Source of the DNA: Bin87 sp963666865
Lineage (GTDB): Bacteria > Chloroflexota > Dehalococcoidia > Lucifugimonadales > UBA3495
Reading direction: 5' to 3'
Length of the DNA stretch: 64,000 bases
NCBI GenBank assembly: GCA_963666865.1
Contig: OY763072.1
Coordinates: forward strand, 1,116,001-1,180,000
A program made the position numbers and the translations under genes. Under the pieces are notes generated by a model. The model made no database searches, had not been told where the DNA came from, and saw only the letters and a list, made by a program, of their open reading frames with translations. Below are positions 15,433-24,047 of the stretch, in pieces. How positions within the stretch are numbered: position 1 is the stretch's first letter; each line of letters starts with the position of its first letter.

Positions 15433-16182
15433 CTAGGTCTTCAGATGCTCCGCGAAGAACTCCAACGTGCGGGGCCACGATGTCACCGCGGCGTCTTCGT
15501 TGTAGCGTCCGCCGGCCGGATTCATAAAGGCATGGTCGGCACCGGGGTAGGTGTAAAACTGGTGCGTTTTACCCAGCCGGTCCAGCTCGGCGTCCAGCTT
15601 ACGCATATCGTCCTGGGAGGGATTAGCGTCTATCTCTCCGAAATGGAACAGCATGGGGCAGTTGATATTGTCCGCCATATCGAAGGGCGGAGTCTCTCCC
15701 GTTCCCCACGTGACCATCAGGTTCCCGCCGTAGTAGGGAACCAACGCCTTGAAGTTTGCATTGACCGTGGCAGCCAGCCACGCTACCCGTCCACCCATGC
15801 AGAAACCCGTCACGCCGATACGGTCACTCTGAACCGCGTCATGGTTGAGCAGCCAGTCCACGGTAGCGTTGATGTCGGCGGCGATGTCCGGGTCGCTGAG
15901 TAGTACGGCGGGACTGGGCCGAGGCCCGCCGGCGGCGGAAGCGGCGATGGCTTCCTCGCTGTGCCGGTGGTACAGGTTCGGCGCGACGGCGGCGTATCCC
16001 TCGGCGGCCAGCTGGTCGCAGATGTCCTGAATGAAAGCGTCCACCCCCGTGGCGTGCTGGGCTACCAGCACAGCAGGGTATGGCGCGCTGAAGCCGTCCG
16101 CCTCCGGCGGACTGGACGGCACGCTGGCGTACATATCCATTTCACTGCCGTTGACACTGATCTTTTCCCAAAAGCTTGCCAT
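15433..16182 (-). CDS. Dienelactone hydrolase family protein (copy B)
   Basis: 249 residues from the ATG at 16182 (AGAGGT upstream). It is collinear with the downstream paralogue, sharing S-F-W-E-K, D-M-Y-A-S-V-P-S-S, the Cys nucleophile motif G-F-C-M-G-G and A-D-H-A-F. One difference is an insertion near residue 25 (S-P-P-E-A-D-G) encoded exactly by a GTCCGCC-type palindrome at 16096-16112, so a short repeat has entered the reading frame. Another is an Ala/Gly-rich insertion near residue 80. The upstream gene at 16208 is transcribed in the same direction. Confidence 0.85.
   Translation of the reverse strand: MASFWEKISVNGSEMDMYASVPSSPPEADGFSAPYPAVLVAQHATGVDAFIQDICDQLAAEGYAAVAPNLYHRHSEEAIAASAAGGPRPSPAVLLSDPDIAADINATVDWLLNHDAVQSDRIGVTGFCMGGRVAWLAATVNANFKALVPYYGGNLMVTWGTGETPPFDMADNINCPMLFHFGEIDANPSQDDMRKLDAELDRLGKTHQFYTYPGADHAFMNPAGGRYNEDAAVTSWPRTLEFFAEHLKT
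16096..16112. repeat. GTCCGCC palindrome inside a coding region
   Basis: GTCCGCC-TCC-GGCGGAC, a perfect 7-bp inverted repeat with a 3-nt loop, in frame within dienelactone hydrolase copy B. The same sequence in reverse orientation occurs at 19468-19484. Confidence 0.85.
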
Positions 16183-16207
16183 ATTGACCTCTCTTACGAT
16201 GATGGAT

Positions 16208-16450
16208 TCATGCTGCCGGGTCGTCTTCACAGTTTGAAGGATTGGAATTGTTCAGGGTGCGCTCTTCCCACGCTACTTTGAACAGCCAGTTCAGCATTGA
16301 TGCAAACGCCAGAAGAGACAGAGCGGCTCCCAGCGCCGACAACGCGGGGATACCCTGTACTTCCCATACGACTTTGAACACGATATCGAACAACCACATC
16401 CATGTGCCTGTGAAGATAAGGGCTGCCCAAGCCCAACGTAGTCGTCCCAT
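16208..16450 (-). CDS. Small two-helix membrane protein
   Basis: 80 residues from the ATG at 16450. Hydrophobic segments at about 8-28 and 34-58 are followed by an acidic C-terminus. It follows the gene at 16455 within a few bases, so the two form a pair. No family recognised. The pair resembles, in layout only, the two small membrane genes at 47093-47481. Confidence 0.5.
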   Translation of the reverse strand: MGRLRWAWAALIFTGTWMWLFDIVFKVVWEVQGIPALSALGAALSLLAFASMLNWLFKVAWEERTLNNSNPSNCEDDPAA

Positions 16451-16454
16451 CACA

Positions 16455-16646
16455 TCAATCCGTCAGCATCCTGGCTATTAAAATTGTCGTACAGAATCCG
16501 AGTACACCCCCAAAAACTGACACCAGAGAGGCCCGCCCAATTGCATTGATAGTTGCAGGGCTTTCTACGACCGCCAGGAACGCCGCTACCGCAACCACGA
16601 TAGCAATCATCACGGCGATGGCTAATACGAGCTTTCTGTCTTGCAT
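16455..16646 (-). CDS. Small two-helix membrane protein
   Basis: 63 residues with hydrophobic helices at about 6-25 and 38-58. Co-directional with and almost touching the next small membrane gene. Function unknown. Confidence 0.5.
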   Translation of the reverse strand: MQDRKLVLAIAVMIAIVVAVAAFLAVVESPATINAIGRASLVSVFGGVLGFCTTILIARMLTD

Positions 16647-16684
16647 GGCACACCTCAGGCCGGTCAGCTCACATCTGACCGTGC

Positions 16685-18019
16685 TTACGCCAGCCCCTCC
16701 GCACGCACCTCCATCAGCGTCGCCTCAAAGGCCGCCAGCGTGGCGTCGATGTCCGCCTCAGTATGAGTCGCCGACACCAGGAAGGCGTCGCGCCCCATGA
16801 TGTCGATGCCGTGGTTCTGCAGGCCGCGCTTGATGCCGGTCACCGCCGGCGTGGCCGCCGCTGCCTTGATCCGTTGGTTGACGTCCGGCCCGAACTCGTT
16901 ATCGAAATCGCCTTCGGCCAGTGTGAAGTGAATCATTGAGGCGACACCGTAGGCGTGGCCACCCACTTCCATGCGGGTGAACACCTCGTTCAGGCCGACC
17001 TTGAGCCGGGCCGCCATGGCGTCGGCGTGGACGTTGATCGGCTCGGCGGCTATCGTCTCCAGGCAGGTGGCGCCGGCCACGGCGGACAGGGGGTTGGCGT
17101 TGAAGGTGCCAGGGTGATAAACGCGCTCGGTGTTATCCCAGTTCGGGTCGCCACGCTGGGCGATCATGTCCACGATGTCGGCTTTGCCGCCCACTGCGCC
17201 GCCGGGCAACGCGCCGGCCACGATTTTGGCCATCGTGGTCAGATCCGGAGTGACGCCGTACAGGACCTGCGCTCCGCCCGGTGAGGCTCGGAACCCCGTC
17301 ACCACTTCGTCGAAAATCAGCGCCACGCCGTGCTGGTCGCAAAGCTGGCGCAGGCCGGACAGGTACACCGGCACGTCGAAGGGCAGTTGCCCGTAGTGCG
17401 CTCCGGTGGGTTCCAGGATGATGGCGGCGATGTCTTTGTCGCGCTCCATGGCCTGCTGCACGGCGTCCAGGTCTCCGGCCGGCACGATGATCATGCTGCC
17501 CCAGGACTCGGCGGGGATGCCCGGGGCGGGGCGGTCGGAGCCAGCCATGGCGTAGTCATGCCAACCGTGGAAGTGGTCCTGCAGCTTGATGACCTTGTTG
17601 CGTCCGGTGTAGGCCCGGGCCAGGCGCATGGCCATCAGGGTGGCCTCGGTGCCGCTGCTGTGAAACCGCACCCGCTCGATGGCCGGCATGAGCGCCATAA
17701 TCGCCTTGGCCCAGCGCAGTTCCTCATCGGTGCAGGCGCCCAGGTGGGTACCCCGCCGGATCTGCTCCGCCACCGCGTCGGCGATAGCCGGGTGGGAGTG
17801 GCCCAGGATCAAAGCGCCGTGGCCGGAAACGTAGTCGATATATTCGTGCCCGTCCACGTCCCACTTGCGCGGCCCCTGGCCGTGGGTGATGTACAGCGGG
17901 AAGGGTTCGGCATAGCGGTTGTCGTGGGTCACGCCGCCGGGAAAGATGCTCACGGCCTCGCGATAACGCTCTGCCGAGCCGGGGTGGTTGGCAATGTACT
18001 GTTCCAAGATGGTAGGCAT
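16685..18019 (-). CDS. Class III aminotransferase, glutamate-1-semialdehyde aminomutase-like
   Basis: 444 residues from the ATG at 18019, chosen because AAGGGGAG precedes it. Fold-type I PLP motifs are present: S-S-G-T-E-A-T (phosphate-binding loop), H-G-W-H-D-Y, I-F-D-E-V-V-T-G-F-R (PLP-ring Asp) and M-A-K-I-V-A-G-A-L-P-G-G (Schiff-base Lys). This resembles HemL-like proteins, but no other tetrapyrrole genes are near, so it may transaminate another amine or beta-amino acid. The frame is open upstream into an antitoxin-like segment (18020-18463), so a fusion product is possible. Confidence 0.8.
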   Translation of the reverse strand: MPTILEQYIANHPGSAERYREAVSIFPGGVTHDNRYAEPFPLYITHGQGPRKWDVDGHEYIDYVSGHGALILGHSHPAIADAVAEQIRRGTHLGACTDEELRWAKAIMALMPAIERVRFHSSGTEATLMAMRLARAYTGRNKVIKLQDHFHGWHDYAMAGSDRPAPGIPAESWGSMIIVPAGDLDAVQQAMERDKDIAAIILEPTGAHYGQLPFDVPVYLSGLRQLCDQHGVALIFDEVVTGFRASPGGAQVLYGVTPDLTTMAKIVAGALPGGAVGGKADIVDMIAQRGDPNWDNTERVYHPGTFNANPLSAVAGATCLETIAAEPINVHADAMAARLKVGLNEVFTRMEVGGHAYGVASMIHFTLAEGDFDNEFGPDVNQRIKAAAATPAVTGIKRGLQNHGIDIMGRDAFLVSATHTEADIDATLAAFEATLMEVRAEGLA

Positions 18020-18463
18020 TTTGGTGCTCCCCTTTGCGGGTGTTGGAGAAGGTAGAGACAAGCTGCGTGGAATGGACGCCGCTTCGACCGCCATGGCCCA
18101 CTCAGCCGCCATCAGCATATGGACCACGATTTGAGACAGCCTTTTTTCGCTGGCTGTTACCGCTTCGCCCCGCAAATACGCTTCGATAATGTCGCGCTCT
18201 TCATCGTCAAGACACTGCATCGCTTCCTGCGTGTCTGCGGGCAGTTCTGCGATAAGCTCGGCCAGCGACAGGGGGCGGAGTTGCGGCGGAATCACCGGGT
18301 TCTCCTCCGGCGGCAGGCCGAAGTAGTTACGGGCGGCGTTGATTAATGCAGCCGCCTCTCGCGCGTAATCTTCATCGCTCAACGGAGAATATTCGCCGTG
18401 GTTGAGGGATTCAAAGATTTCTCGTTCCTCATCATCCAAGTATGGATATTTGAAGTACGCCAT
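18020..18463 (-). CDS. Antitoxin-like segment in frame with the aminotransferase (no stop codon)
   Basis: Reading starts at an ATG at 18463, 2 nt after the stop of the BrnT-like gene, and yields about 148 residues: acidic (Y-L-D-D-E-E-R-E-I-F-E-S-L), then helical, then a proline-rich stretch (S-L-P-S-P-T-P-A). It then reads straight into the aminotransferase without a stop. Position after a BrnT-like toxin suggests the cognate antitoxin whose stop was lost, or a genuine fusion. A good internal ribosome site at 18019 favours separate translation of the enzyme. Confidence 0.5.
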
Positions 18464-18465
18464 TT

Positions 18466-18747
18466 TTACACACCTTTTCGCAGTCCATATCGAGACATCC
18501 GCTCGCCGTCCGGGTATGCTGTCACCAAATGCCTGGTATCAGCATCAGTTTGATAATAAGGAACCGAATAAAGATAACCGCGCACCATAACCAACAACAA
18601 ATGCTGTCCCGGATAGCGTATCGGGTTATGGTCGTATTCGATGCTGACAATATCATCTTGTACAACTTTGATTGCCACGTCCTCGAACGCTATTCCTCGA
18701 CGCCGTTTGAGCAGGTTGTTTTTATCGTCAGACCAAGTGAAATTCAT
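18466..18747 (-). CDS. BrnT-like (DUF497) toxin
   Basis: 93 residues from the ATG at 18747. The start M-N-F-T-W-S-D-D-K-N-N-L-L-K-R-R-R-G-I and F-E-D-V-A match the DUF497/BrnT pattern (F-x-W-D-x-x-K-x-x-x-N-x-x-K-H-x-I/V-x-F). BrnT is a RelE-fold ribonuclease toxin controlled by BrnA. The gene immediately downstream is antitoxin-like but not a recognisable BrnA. Confidence 0.65.
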   Translation of the reverse strand: MNFTWSDDKNNLLKRRRGIAFEDVAIKVVQDDIVSIEYDHNPIRYPGQHLLLVMVRGYLYSVPYYQTDADTRHLVTAYPDGERMSRYGLRKGV

Positions 18748-18822
18748 CGGCGCGCCACCGTTGGGCCATTTGTGGATTGTCCGCGCCGGCATAGGCTGAT
18801 TGTAGCATAGCGTGGTAATTCG

Positions 18823-20208
18823 CTATCCGTCGCTGCCCGCCCCATCTGCGGACGTCAGCTCCGGCGGCGGCTTGATGAACAGGAAACACGCTCCCGCCGC
18901 GAAGGCGCAGATCGCGCCGGGAATGATGGCGTAGTCGTAGTGGCCGAAGTGGTCGCCCACCCATCCGGAGTACACCGGCGACGCTACCAGCGCCCAGGCG
19001 TAGGCGAAGGTGATGTACCCCCGCAGCGTGGCGAACCGGGTGCGTCCGAAGTATTCACCCAGCGCTGCCCACACGATGACGCCGGCCCCATCCATCATCC
19101 CTTCGCACAGGATGAAGCCCAGGACCAGTGTTATGCCGACTGCCGTCTGCCAGTCGCCCAGCCAAAGGAACAAATAGCCGAGTCCTTCCACCGTAAGGCT
19201 CAGGAACATGATGGCTTTCTTCGATATCCGGTCACCCAGATACCCCATGATCAACCGCGACACGAAGTTGATGGCCGACATCGCGCCGACCAAATTCGCG
19301 GCCATCTGGGTGCTCATGCCCTTGTCATCGACCAGGATGGGAAACAGGCTGACCAGGATGCCCAGCGTCGCCATCTGCCGCAGGCCGGCGCCCACCAGCA
19401 GCAGCCAGTAGGCTTGCGTCCGCAGAGCCTCCCGCACGGTATAGTCCCGCGTCTCGCGCCGGACGCCGTCCGCCGGAGGCGGACCGGGACGGGCCGGCGG
19501 CGGGCGCGTCGCTCCGTCGGGCAATAGCCCCATATCCTCGGGGCGGTTGCGGAACCAGTAGCACGCCGGCAGCAGTATTACGGCGTAGAACGCGCCCGAG
19601 GCGATGAGCCCCCACCGCAGGCTGGTCTTGTCGATCAACAGGTTCATCGTTGGTATCAACGCCAGCCCGCCCAGGGACGCCACCGCCGCCAGCACGGAAA
19701 TCGCCAACGCCCGCCGCCTCTGAAACCACTGGTTCAATCCGGCGAAGCAGGCGTGCTGAAAGGCCATGCTGTTGCCCAGGGACACCAATCCCAGGTAGAT
19801 CAGCGCAAAGGCCCACAGCGTCGGCATCCAGAAGGCCATGATGATGTAGCCGACCACCGCGATGACCAGCGAGGGCACCAGCACCTTGCGGTTGCCGAAC
19901 TTGTCGATCAGCCAGCCGGCCGCCGGTCCTTCCAGCCCGCCCTCGGCTCGGGCGATGGAAAACACCAGGTTGGTCTGCGCCTGGGTTATGCCCAACTGGT
20001 CGCGGATGGGCAGCACCAGCACCCCGAACCCGCGGAAGAAAATACCGCTGGCGAAGAAGCTCATCACCGAGGTTACGGCGACCATCCACCAGCCATAATA
20101 AATGCGCCCGCCGGAAGCCTGCCCCCCAGCGGGCGCCGTGACAACTCGTTCGTCTGATCTAGCCACTGCGCCAATCCGTTGCCGCGCATTTTCTTCGTCC
20201 GCGCCCAT
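18823..20208 (-). CDS. Major facilitator superfamily transporter
   Basis: About 461 residues from the ATG at 20208, with about 12 hydrophobic helices. The loop after helix 2 reads G-W-L-I-D-K-F-G-N-R-K, the MFS motif A. The central loop (about 225-260) is Pro/Arg-rich and contains an in-frame GTCCGCC palindrome. The halves match monocarboxylate/oxalate-type MFS proteins in outline. No substrate can be assigned. No ribosome site is obvious at this start, and longer N-terminal extension looks non-coding. Confidence 0.8.
   Translation of the reverse strand: MGADEENARQRIGAVARSDERVVTAPAGGQASGGRIYYGWWMVAVTSVMSFFASGIFFRGFGVLVLPIRDQLGITQAQTNLVFSIARAEGGLEGPAAGWLIDKFGNRKVLVPSLVIAVVGYIIMAFWMPTLWAFALIYLGLVSLGNSMAFQHACFAGLNQWFQRRRALAISVLAAVASLGGLALIPTMNLLIDKTSLRWGLIASGAFYAVILLPACYWFRNRPEDMGLLPDGATRPPPARPGPPPADGVRRETRDYTVREALRTQAYWLLLVGAGLRQMATLGILVSLFPILVDDKGMSTQMAANLVGAMSAINFVSRLIMGYLGDRISKKAIMFLSLTVEGLGYLFLWLGDWQTAVGITLVLGFILCEGMMDGAGVIVWAALGEYFGRTRFATLRGYITFAYAWALVASPVYSGWVGDHFGHYDYAIIPGAICAFAAGACFLFIKPPPELTSADGAGSDG
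19468..19484. repeat. GTCCGCC palindrome inside the MFS gene
   Basis: GTCCGCC-GGA-GGCGGAC, the exact reverse complement of the copy at 16096-16112, lies in the central cytoplasmic loop coding region and encodes P-P-A-D-G. Confidence 0.85.
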
Positions 20209-20381
20209 GAAAGAGGGCAGCCAGGCCGCGCACAACGGTTGACCAGTGTAACCTCTGGCAGGGGATAGGGGCAACGTCAGCGAGGCCCTGGGCCCTGGCG
20301 AGTGACACTTGCCGGGTGCGCGGGCGTGGTTTCCGGGGGTAAAATTGACCGGAAACAGCAGATTTCCGTTAAGCCTGCCGA

Positions 20382-20396
20382 TCCGCCGGAGGCGGA
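20382..20396. repeat. GTCCGCC-type palindrome overlapping the dinB ribosome site
   Basis: TCCGCC-GGA-GGCGGA sits directly upstream of the dinB ATG at 20400. Its right arm provides the GGAGG Shine-Dalgarno. Confidence 0.75.
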
Positions 20397-20399
20397 CCA

Positions 20400-21482
20400 A
20401 TGCGCCACATTATCCACGCCGATCTGGACGCCTTCTACGCCGCCGTGGAGGTGTTGGACAACCCCGAATTGCGGGGCCTTCCGGTGCTGGTCGGCGGAAG
20501 ACCCGATGGTCGCGGGGTCGTCGCCACCGCATCCTACGAAGCGCGCAAGTTCGGCGTCCACTCCGCCATGCCCATGGCCACGGCGGTGCGCCACTGCCCT
20601 GACGGCATCATCGTCCGTCCCCGGTTCGACCGCTACCGTGAAGTGTCCGCCCAGGTGATGGACATTTTCCGCGAGGTCACGGAGGTTATCGAGCCGGTGT
20701 CACTGGACGAGGCGTATCTGGACGTCACCGAGGCGTCGGAGCATCGCTCTCCCATCGCCATCGCCATTGACGTGAAAGAGCGCATTGCCAACGAGGTCGG
20801 CCTGACGATTTCCGTTGGCCTGGGCACGGGCAAGTGCGTCGCCAAGATCGCATCCGACTTGCAGAAACCCGACGGATTGGTGGTCGTTCCGGTGGGGCAG
20901 GAAGCCGAGTTCCTGGCGCCGCTGGCGGTGGGCAAGCTGGTGGGCGTTGGCCCTAAATCCGCCGCCCGGCTCAACGAGGAAGGTGTGCATACCATCGGCC
21001 AACTGGCGAATATGCCCGACGCCTGGTTCTCCCGGCGCTTCGGCAAGCGCGGCGCCGGCATCCGCGACCGCGCCCGGGGGGCTGACCATGACCCGGTGCA
21101 GACCGCGCGGGAGACCAAGTCATTGAGCAGCGAGACCACCTTTCCCGAAGATCTGGCCGCTCCCGCCGAACTGCTGACGGTAATTGAGCGTCTCTCCGGC
21201 AGCGTCGCCGACTCCCTGACCCGCAAATCACTGTCCGGGCGCACCGTTACCGTGAAAATTCGTCTGGCCGACTACACCACCTTCACCCGCCAGATGACCC
21301 TGCCCGACGTAACCAACGATGACGCCATTATCGCCGCCACCGCTTGGACGCTGCTGGAGCGGGAGCTGGAGCCGGGACGCGCCTTCCGGCTCCTGGGCGT
21401 GGGCGTATCCGGTTTCACCGTTGGAGAAGATGCCGACCCGACGCCGCTCACCGCCGTGGCACAGCGGCAGTTGGGCCTGTAA
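20400..21482 (+). CDS. dinB: DNA polymerase IV (Y-family)
   Basis: 360 residues, a normal length for the family. Catalytic motifs are D-L-D-A-F-Y-A-A-V-E at the N-terminus and S-L-D-E-A-Y-L-D (about 101-108), giving the Asp/Asp-Glu metal site of error-prone translesion polymerases. Little-finger domain follows; no clear C-terminal clamp-binding motif. The GGAGG ribosome site comes from a palindromic repeat overlapping the start, which might fold and limit translation. It diverges from the MFS gene. Confidence 0.93.
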   Translation: MRHIIHADLDAFYAAVEVLDNPELRGLPVLVGGRPDGRGVVATASYEARKFGVHSAMPMATAVRHCPDGIIVRPRFDRYREVSAQVMDIFREVTEVIEPVSLDEAYLDVTEASEHRSPIAIAIDVKERIANEVGLTISVGLGTGKCVAKIASDLQKPDGLVVVPVGQEAEFLAPLAVGKLVGVGPKSAARLNEEGVHTIGQLANMPDAWFSRRFGKRGAGIRDRARGADHDPVQTARETKSLSSETTFPEDLAAPAELLTVIERLSGSVADSLTRKSLSGRTVTVKIRLADYTTFTRQMTLPDVTNDDAIIAATAWTLLERELEPGRAFRLLGVGVSGFTVGEDADPTPLTAVAQRQLGL

Positions 21483-21543
21483 TCGCGTCGGTTACAATAT
21501 GCCGTGTCGCCCAGGACGCCTCCGCAAGTTCGGGAGTATCGCC

Positions 21544-22254
21544 ATGACCACCCCAAAGCCCAAAACCCGACGGCCGGCCCAGCATTGGGAGCCGTATCCC
21601 TCGCTGCCGCCGGAGCCCAGAGATATGGAACAGATGCCGGCCTCAAACTATCTGGGGCAAATGCTGCAACACGTCCTCACCCCCGGCGACTACTACTATC
21701 AGCACCCCACCATCCTGATTGGCGACCAAATTCCCATCTACTACGGCCCACCTCGGTCCGGCGGCGGCCCGCCCGCTCACGTGATACCCGACTGCCTGGT
21801 GGCGTTGGACGTTGACGCCCGCGCCATCTGGGACCGGGTGGGCTACGACCCGATACAGAACAGCAAGCCGCCGGACGTAGTCATTGAAGTCGCGTCGCAC
21901 TCCACCTATCGGAACGACAACGAGAGCAAGCGGGAGATTTACCGGCAAATCGGCGTGCCCGAATACTGGCGGTTCGATCCCACCAGCGGCCGGTTCTACG
22001 GCCAGCCCATCATCGGCGAACAACTGGTAAATGAGCAGTACGAACGGCTGCCGCTAATCCGCTACGACGACGGCAGCGAGGGTTCAACCAGCCCCATTAT
22101 GAACGTCAACTTTCGCTGGCGAGCGCCGCGGTTCTACGTCCACGACCCGGCAACCGGCGAGGAATACGAACATCCCCAGGAAGCCACAGTGCGCCTGCAA
22201 ACGGAAATCGCCCGCCTCCAGGAAGAAAACCGCCGCCTGCGGGGCGAGGGATAG
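21544..22254 (+). CDS. Uma2/DUF820-type putative endonuclease
   Basis: 236 residues. The core I-P-D-C-L-V-A-L-D-V-D and P-P-D-V-V-I-E-V-A-S with later K-R-E-I-Y-R-Q-I-G-V-P-E-Y-W matches the Uma2 family of PD-(D/E)xK-fold proteins, giving D...E-x-A style catalytic residues. A coiled-coil C-terminus (L-Q-T-E-I-A-R-L-Q-E-E-N) is typical. The family is expanded in cyanobacteria and Chloroflexota; biological role unclear. Confidence 0.75.
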   Translation: MTTPKPKTRRPAQHWEPYPSLPPEPRDMEQMPASNYLGQMLQHVLTPGDYYYQHPTILIGDQIPIYYGPPRSGGGPPAHVIPDCLVALDVDARAIWDRVGYDPIQNSKPPDVVIEVASHSTYRNDNESKREIYRQIGVPEYWRFDPTSGRFYGQPIIGEQLVNEQYERLPLIRYDDGSEGSTSPIMNVNFRWRAPRFYVHDPATGEEYEHPQEATVRLQTEIARLQEENRRLRGEG

Positions 22255-22261
22255 CCGCCAA

Positions 22262-23020
22262 TTACCGGAACAAATCCTTGTCCGGGTCCCGCACGATGGC
22301 CCGGCTGTCGGCGTCTTCCATGCGCTCGTAGGGATAGCCCTTGATGAGGGCCACGGGCACCCCCAGCAGCTTGCCCGTCACCAGCTCCGCCGTCGCCGCC
22401 AGCTCATCGGCCACTGCGATGGTCGTGGTGTGCAGCTCGTTGCCGTGGGGGTCGAACTCCCCGACGTAGCTGATCACCGGATTGAAGCCGGCCACGCCGA
22501 TGGACACGTTGACCGCCCCGTTGCGCCAGGGCCGGCCGAAGGTGTCGGACACCAGCACCGCCACATCCACGCCCAGCCGTTGCCGGATGCCGTCGCGGAT
22601 GCGTCGCGCCGATGCGTCCGGGTCCACGGGCAGCAGGCAGATGGCATCGGCGCCGGGAATATTGGAGGCGTCAATGCCGGCGTTGGCGCAGATGTACCCG
22701 TGGTAGGTCTCGCTGATGATGACCCCCCGGTCCATGCGCACCACGCGGCGGCTCTCCCGTAGGATCATCTCGGTATGGCGCGGGTCCCGGCGGTGCCCCT
22801 CGGTGATGGCCAGGGCCAACGGGGACGCTTCCACCTCGTCAATGGTCATCACCCGCCCCTCGGCCTTGCTGACGATTTTCTGCGTCACCACCACCACGTC
22901 GCCGTCCTCGATGGCCGTGCCCTGGCCGGCGGCGGCGTCCATAATCTGGCCGGCCAGGTCGTCTCCGGCCCGCACCTCGGGCAGTCCCTCAATTCCAACG
23001 GCGCGAATTTCCGGCGGCAT
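22262..23020 (-). CDS. cofE: Coenzyme F420-0:L-glutamate ligase
   Basis: 252 residues. Motifs V-V-V-T-Q-K-I-V-S-K-A-E-G, I-S-E-T, V-L-V-S-D-T-F-G-R-P-W-R-N-G and G-Y-P-Y-E-R match CofE/FbiB N-terminal domains. The enzyme adds gamma-linked glutamates to F420-0 using GTP. It is the standalone form without the FbiB C-terminal reductase domain. No other F420 biosynthesis gene is near. Its presence implies F420-dependent redox enzymes in the organism. Confidence 0.9.
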   Translation of the reverse strand: MPPEIRAVGIEGLPEVRAGDDLAGQIMDAAAGQGTAIEDGDVVVVTQKIVSKAEGRVMTIDEVEASPLALAITEGHRRDPRHTEMILRESRRVVRMDRGVIISETYHGYICANAGIDASNIPGADAICLLPVDPDASARRIRDGIRQRLGVDVAVLVSDTFGRPWRNGAVNVSIGVAGFNPVISYVGEFDPHGNELHTTTIAVADELAATAELVTGKLLGVPVALIKGYPYERMEDADSRAIVRDPDKDLFR

Positions 23021-23058
23021 GGCGCACCTCTTCCATCAGGTATGTACGGTGTAAATTG

Positions 23059-23328
23059 TCATTCACGAATAGCCCACAGGCGGAGAAATTCTTCCCCCGA
23101 CAGCGGACAATTCACCAGGTTATCAAGCTCAGCGTTGGAGAGTTTCAGTCGTTTGGCGGTATCTGAAAGAATGTATGGGGGCAATTGGCCACGGCTGGAA
23201 TGCGAAAACTTTGCAACTCTATATTCACGGTCATCTATCTCTAACCACCAGAAAACGTGGTGGCGGCGCCTGTCCTCCATTGCGCCCAGCTTACGCCGCA
23301 AAGCCTGTTGCAGTTCTCTAATATCCAT
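23059..23328 (-). CDS. HicA-like small protein (putative toxin)
   Basis: 89 residues from the ATG at 23328 (AGGGG upstream), starting 7 nt after the stop of the acidic partner. R-R-R-H-H-V-F-W-W-L-E-I followed by Y-R-V-A-K-F-S-H-S-S-R-G resembles a small dsRBD-like HicA toxin with a catalytic His. Gene order antitoxin-toxin. Family assignment is from pattern only. Confidence 0.5.
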   Translation of the reverse strand: MDIRELQQALRRKLGAMEDRRRHHVFWWLEIDDREYRVAKFSHSSRGQLPPYILSDTAKRLKLSNAELDNLVNCPLSGEEFLRLWAIRE

Positions 23329-23335
23329 CTTACCC

Positions 23336-23680
23336 CTACCGCTGATGTCGCCGGCGAATAATCCCGCGCAGTTTAAACAAGTCGGCAGCAGCGGGAGCGC
23401 CGAGTCTCGCCTCCCGTTCCTCCAAAGATTCGCGGTACTCTGACAATGACGTAAGCAGGTCTTGCACCGCCTCCTCAAGCGACGCGCCCGCCCCGTACTC
23501 CTCGGTCGTCAGGTGGGTAACGGCTAGGACTTCTTCCCCCGAAGTCTGGACTTCAACCACCAGGTCACCAGTCAACTCCCAATCATCGTCCCACGAGCAA
23601 TCCGACGGAATGACGTGCAACTCTCTACCTGCATCAGGATTTTCATGCCAGTCAGCATAAACGTTGGATGGCTCAGCCAT
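23336..23680 (-). CDS. HicB-like small protein (putative antitoxin)
   Basis: 114 residues from the ATG at 23680 (TGGAGG upstream). Acidic, with L-T-T-E-E-Y-G-A-G-A-S-L-E-E-A-V-Q-D-L-L near the middle, as in HicB-type proteins where G-x-S-x-E-E-A precedes a helix. A tail R-E-A-R-L follows. Upstream of and coupled to the HicA-like gene. Confidence 0.5.
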   Translation of the reverse strand: MAEPSNVYADWHENPDAGRELHVIPSDCSWDDDWELTGDLVVEVQTSGEEVLAVTHLTTEEYGAGASLEEAVQDLLTSLSEYRESLEEREARLGAPAAADLFKLRGIIRRRHQR

Positions 23681-23795
23681 GAGACCTCCATAGACTTGGC
23701 AAGTAGGGGCCCACTGCAAGCGGAGCCGCCTGTATCGTCCATTCTATCACCTGCGCCGGCGGCTGTTGCGGGAAGCTCCGGCGTTGTCCGGTGCA

Positions 23796-23987
23796 TCAGA
23801 GTTCTCGCAACGTGCCATCGGCTTTCGCTTGGGCGGCTTGGGCAACCAGGAAGTCCAGCTTGCCGTCGAGGGAATCCTGCCTAATTTCCGTGTCCCAATC
23901 CAGTTCACAGAACCAACGTCTCAGTCGGGCATAGTTGGATTCGGACAACTTCAAAATGGCCTGCTGCATTTCCTCTACAGCTTTCAT
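23796..23987 (-). CDS. Orphan antitoxin-like protein
   Basis: 63 residues. The pattern A-I-L-K-L-S-E-S-N-Y-A-R-L-R-R-W-F followed by D-W-D-T-E-I-R-Q-D and G-K-L-D-F-L matches the small antitoxins usually upstream of RelE/ParE toxins. No such toxin follows; the next minus-strand gene is the unrelated HicB-like one. Confidence 0.6.
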   Translation of the reverse strand: MKAVEEMQQAILKLSESNYARLRRWFCELDWDTEIRQDSLDGKLDFLVAQAAQAKADGTLREL

Positions 23988-24047
23988 CTCGGAAATTTAC
24001 CGCTGACGACTGGGCACGTCTCAAGGTTCGGACGTTTATCAATTCCG

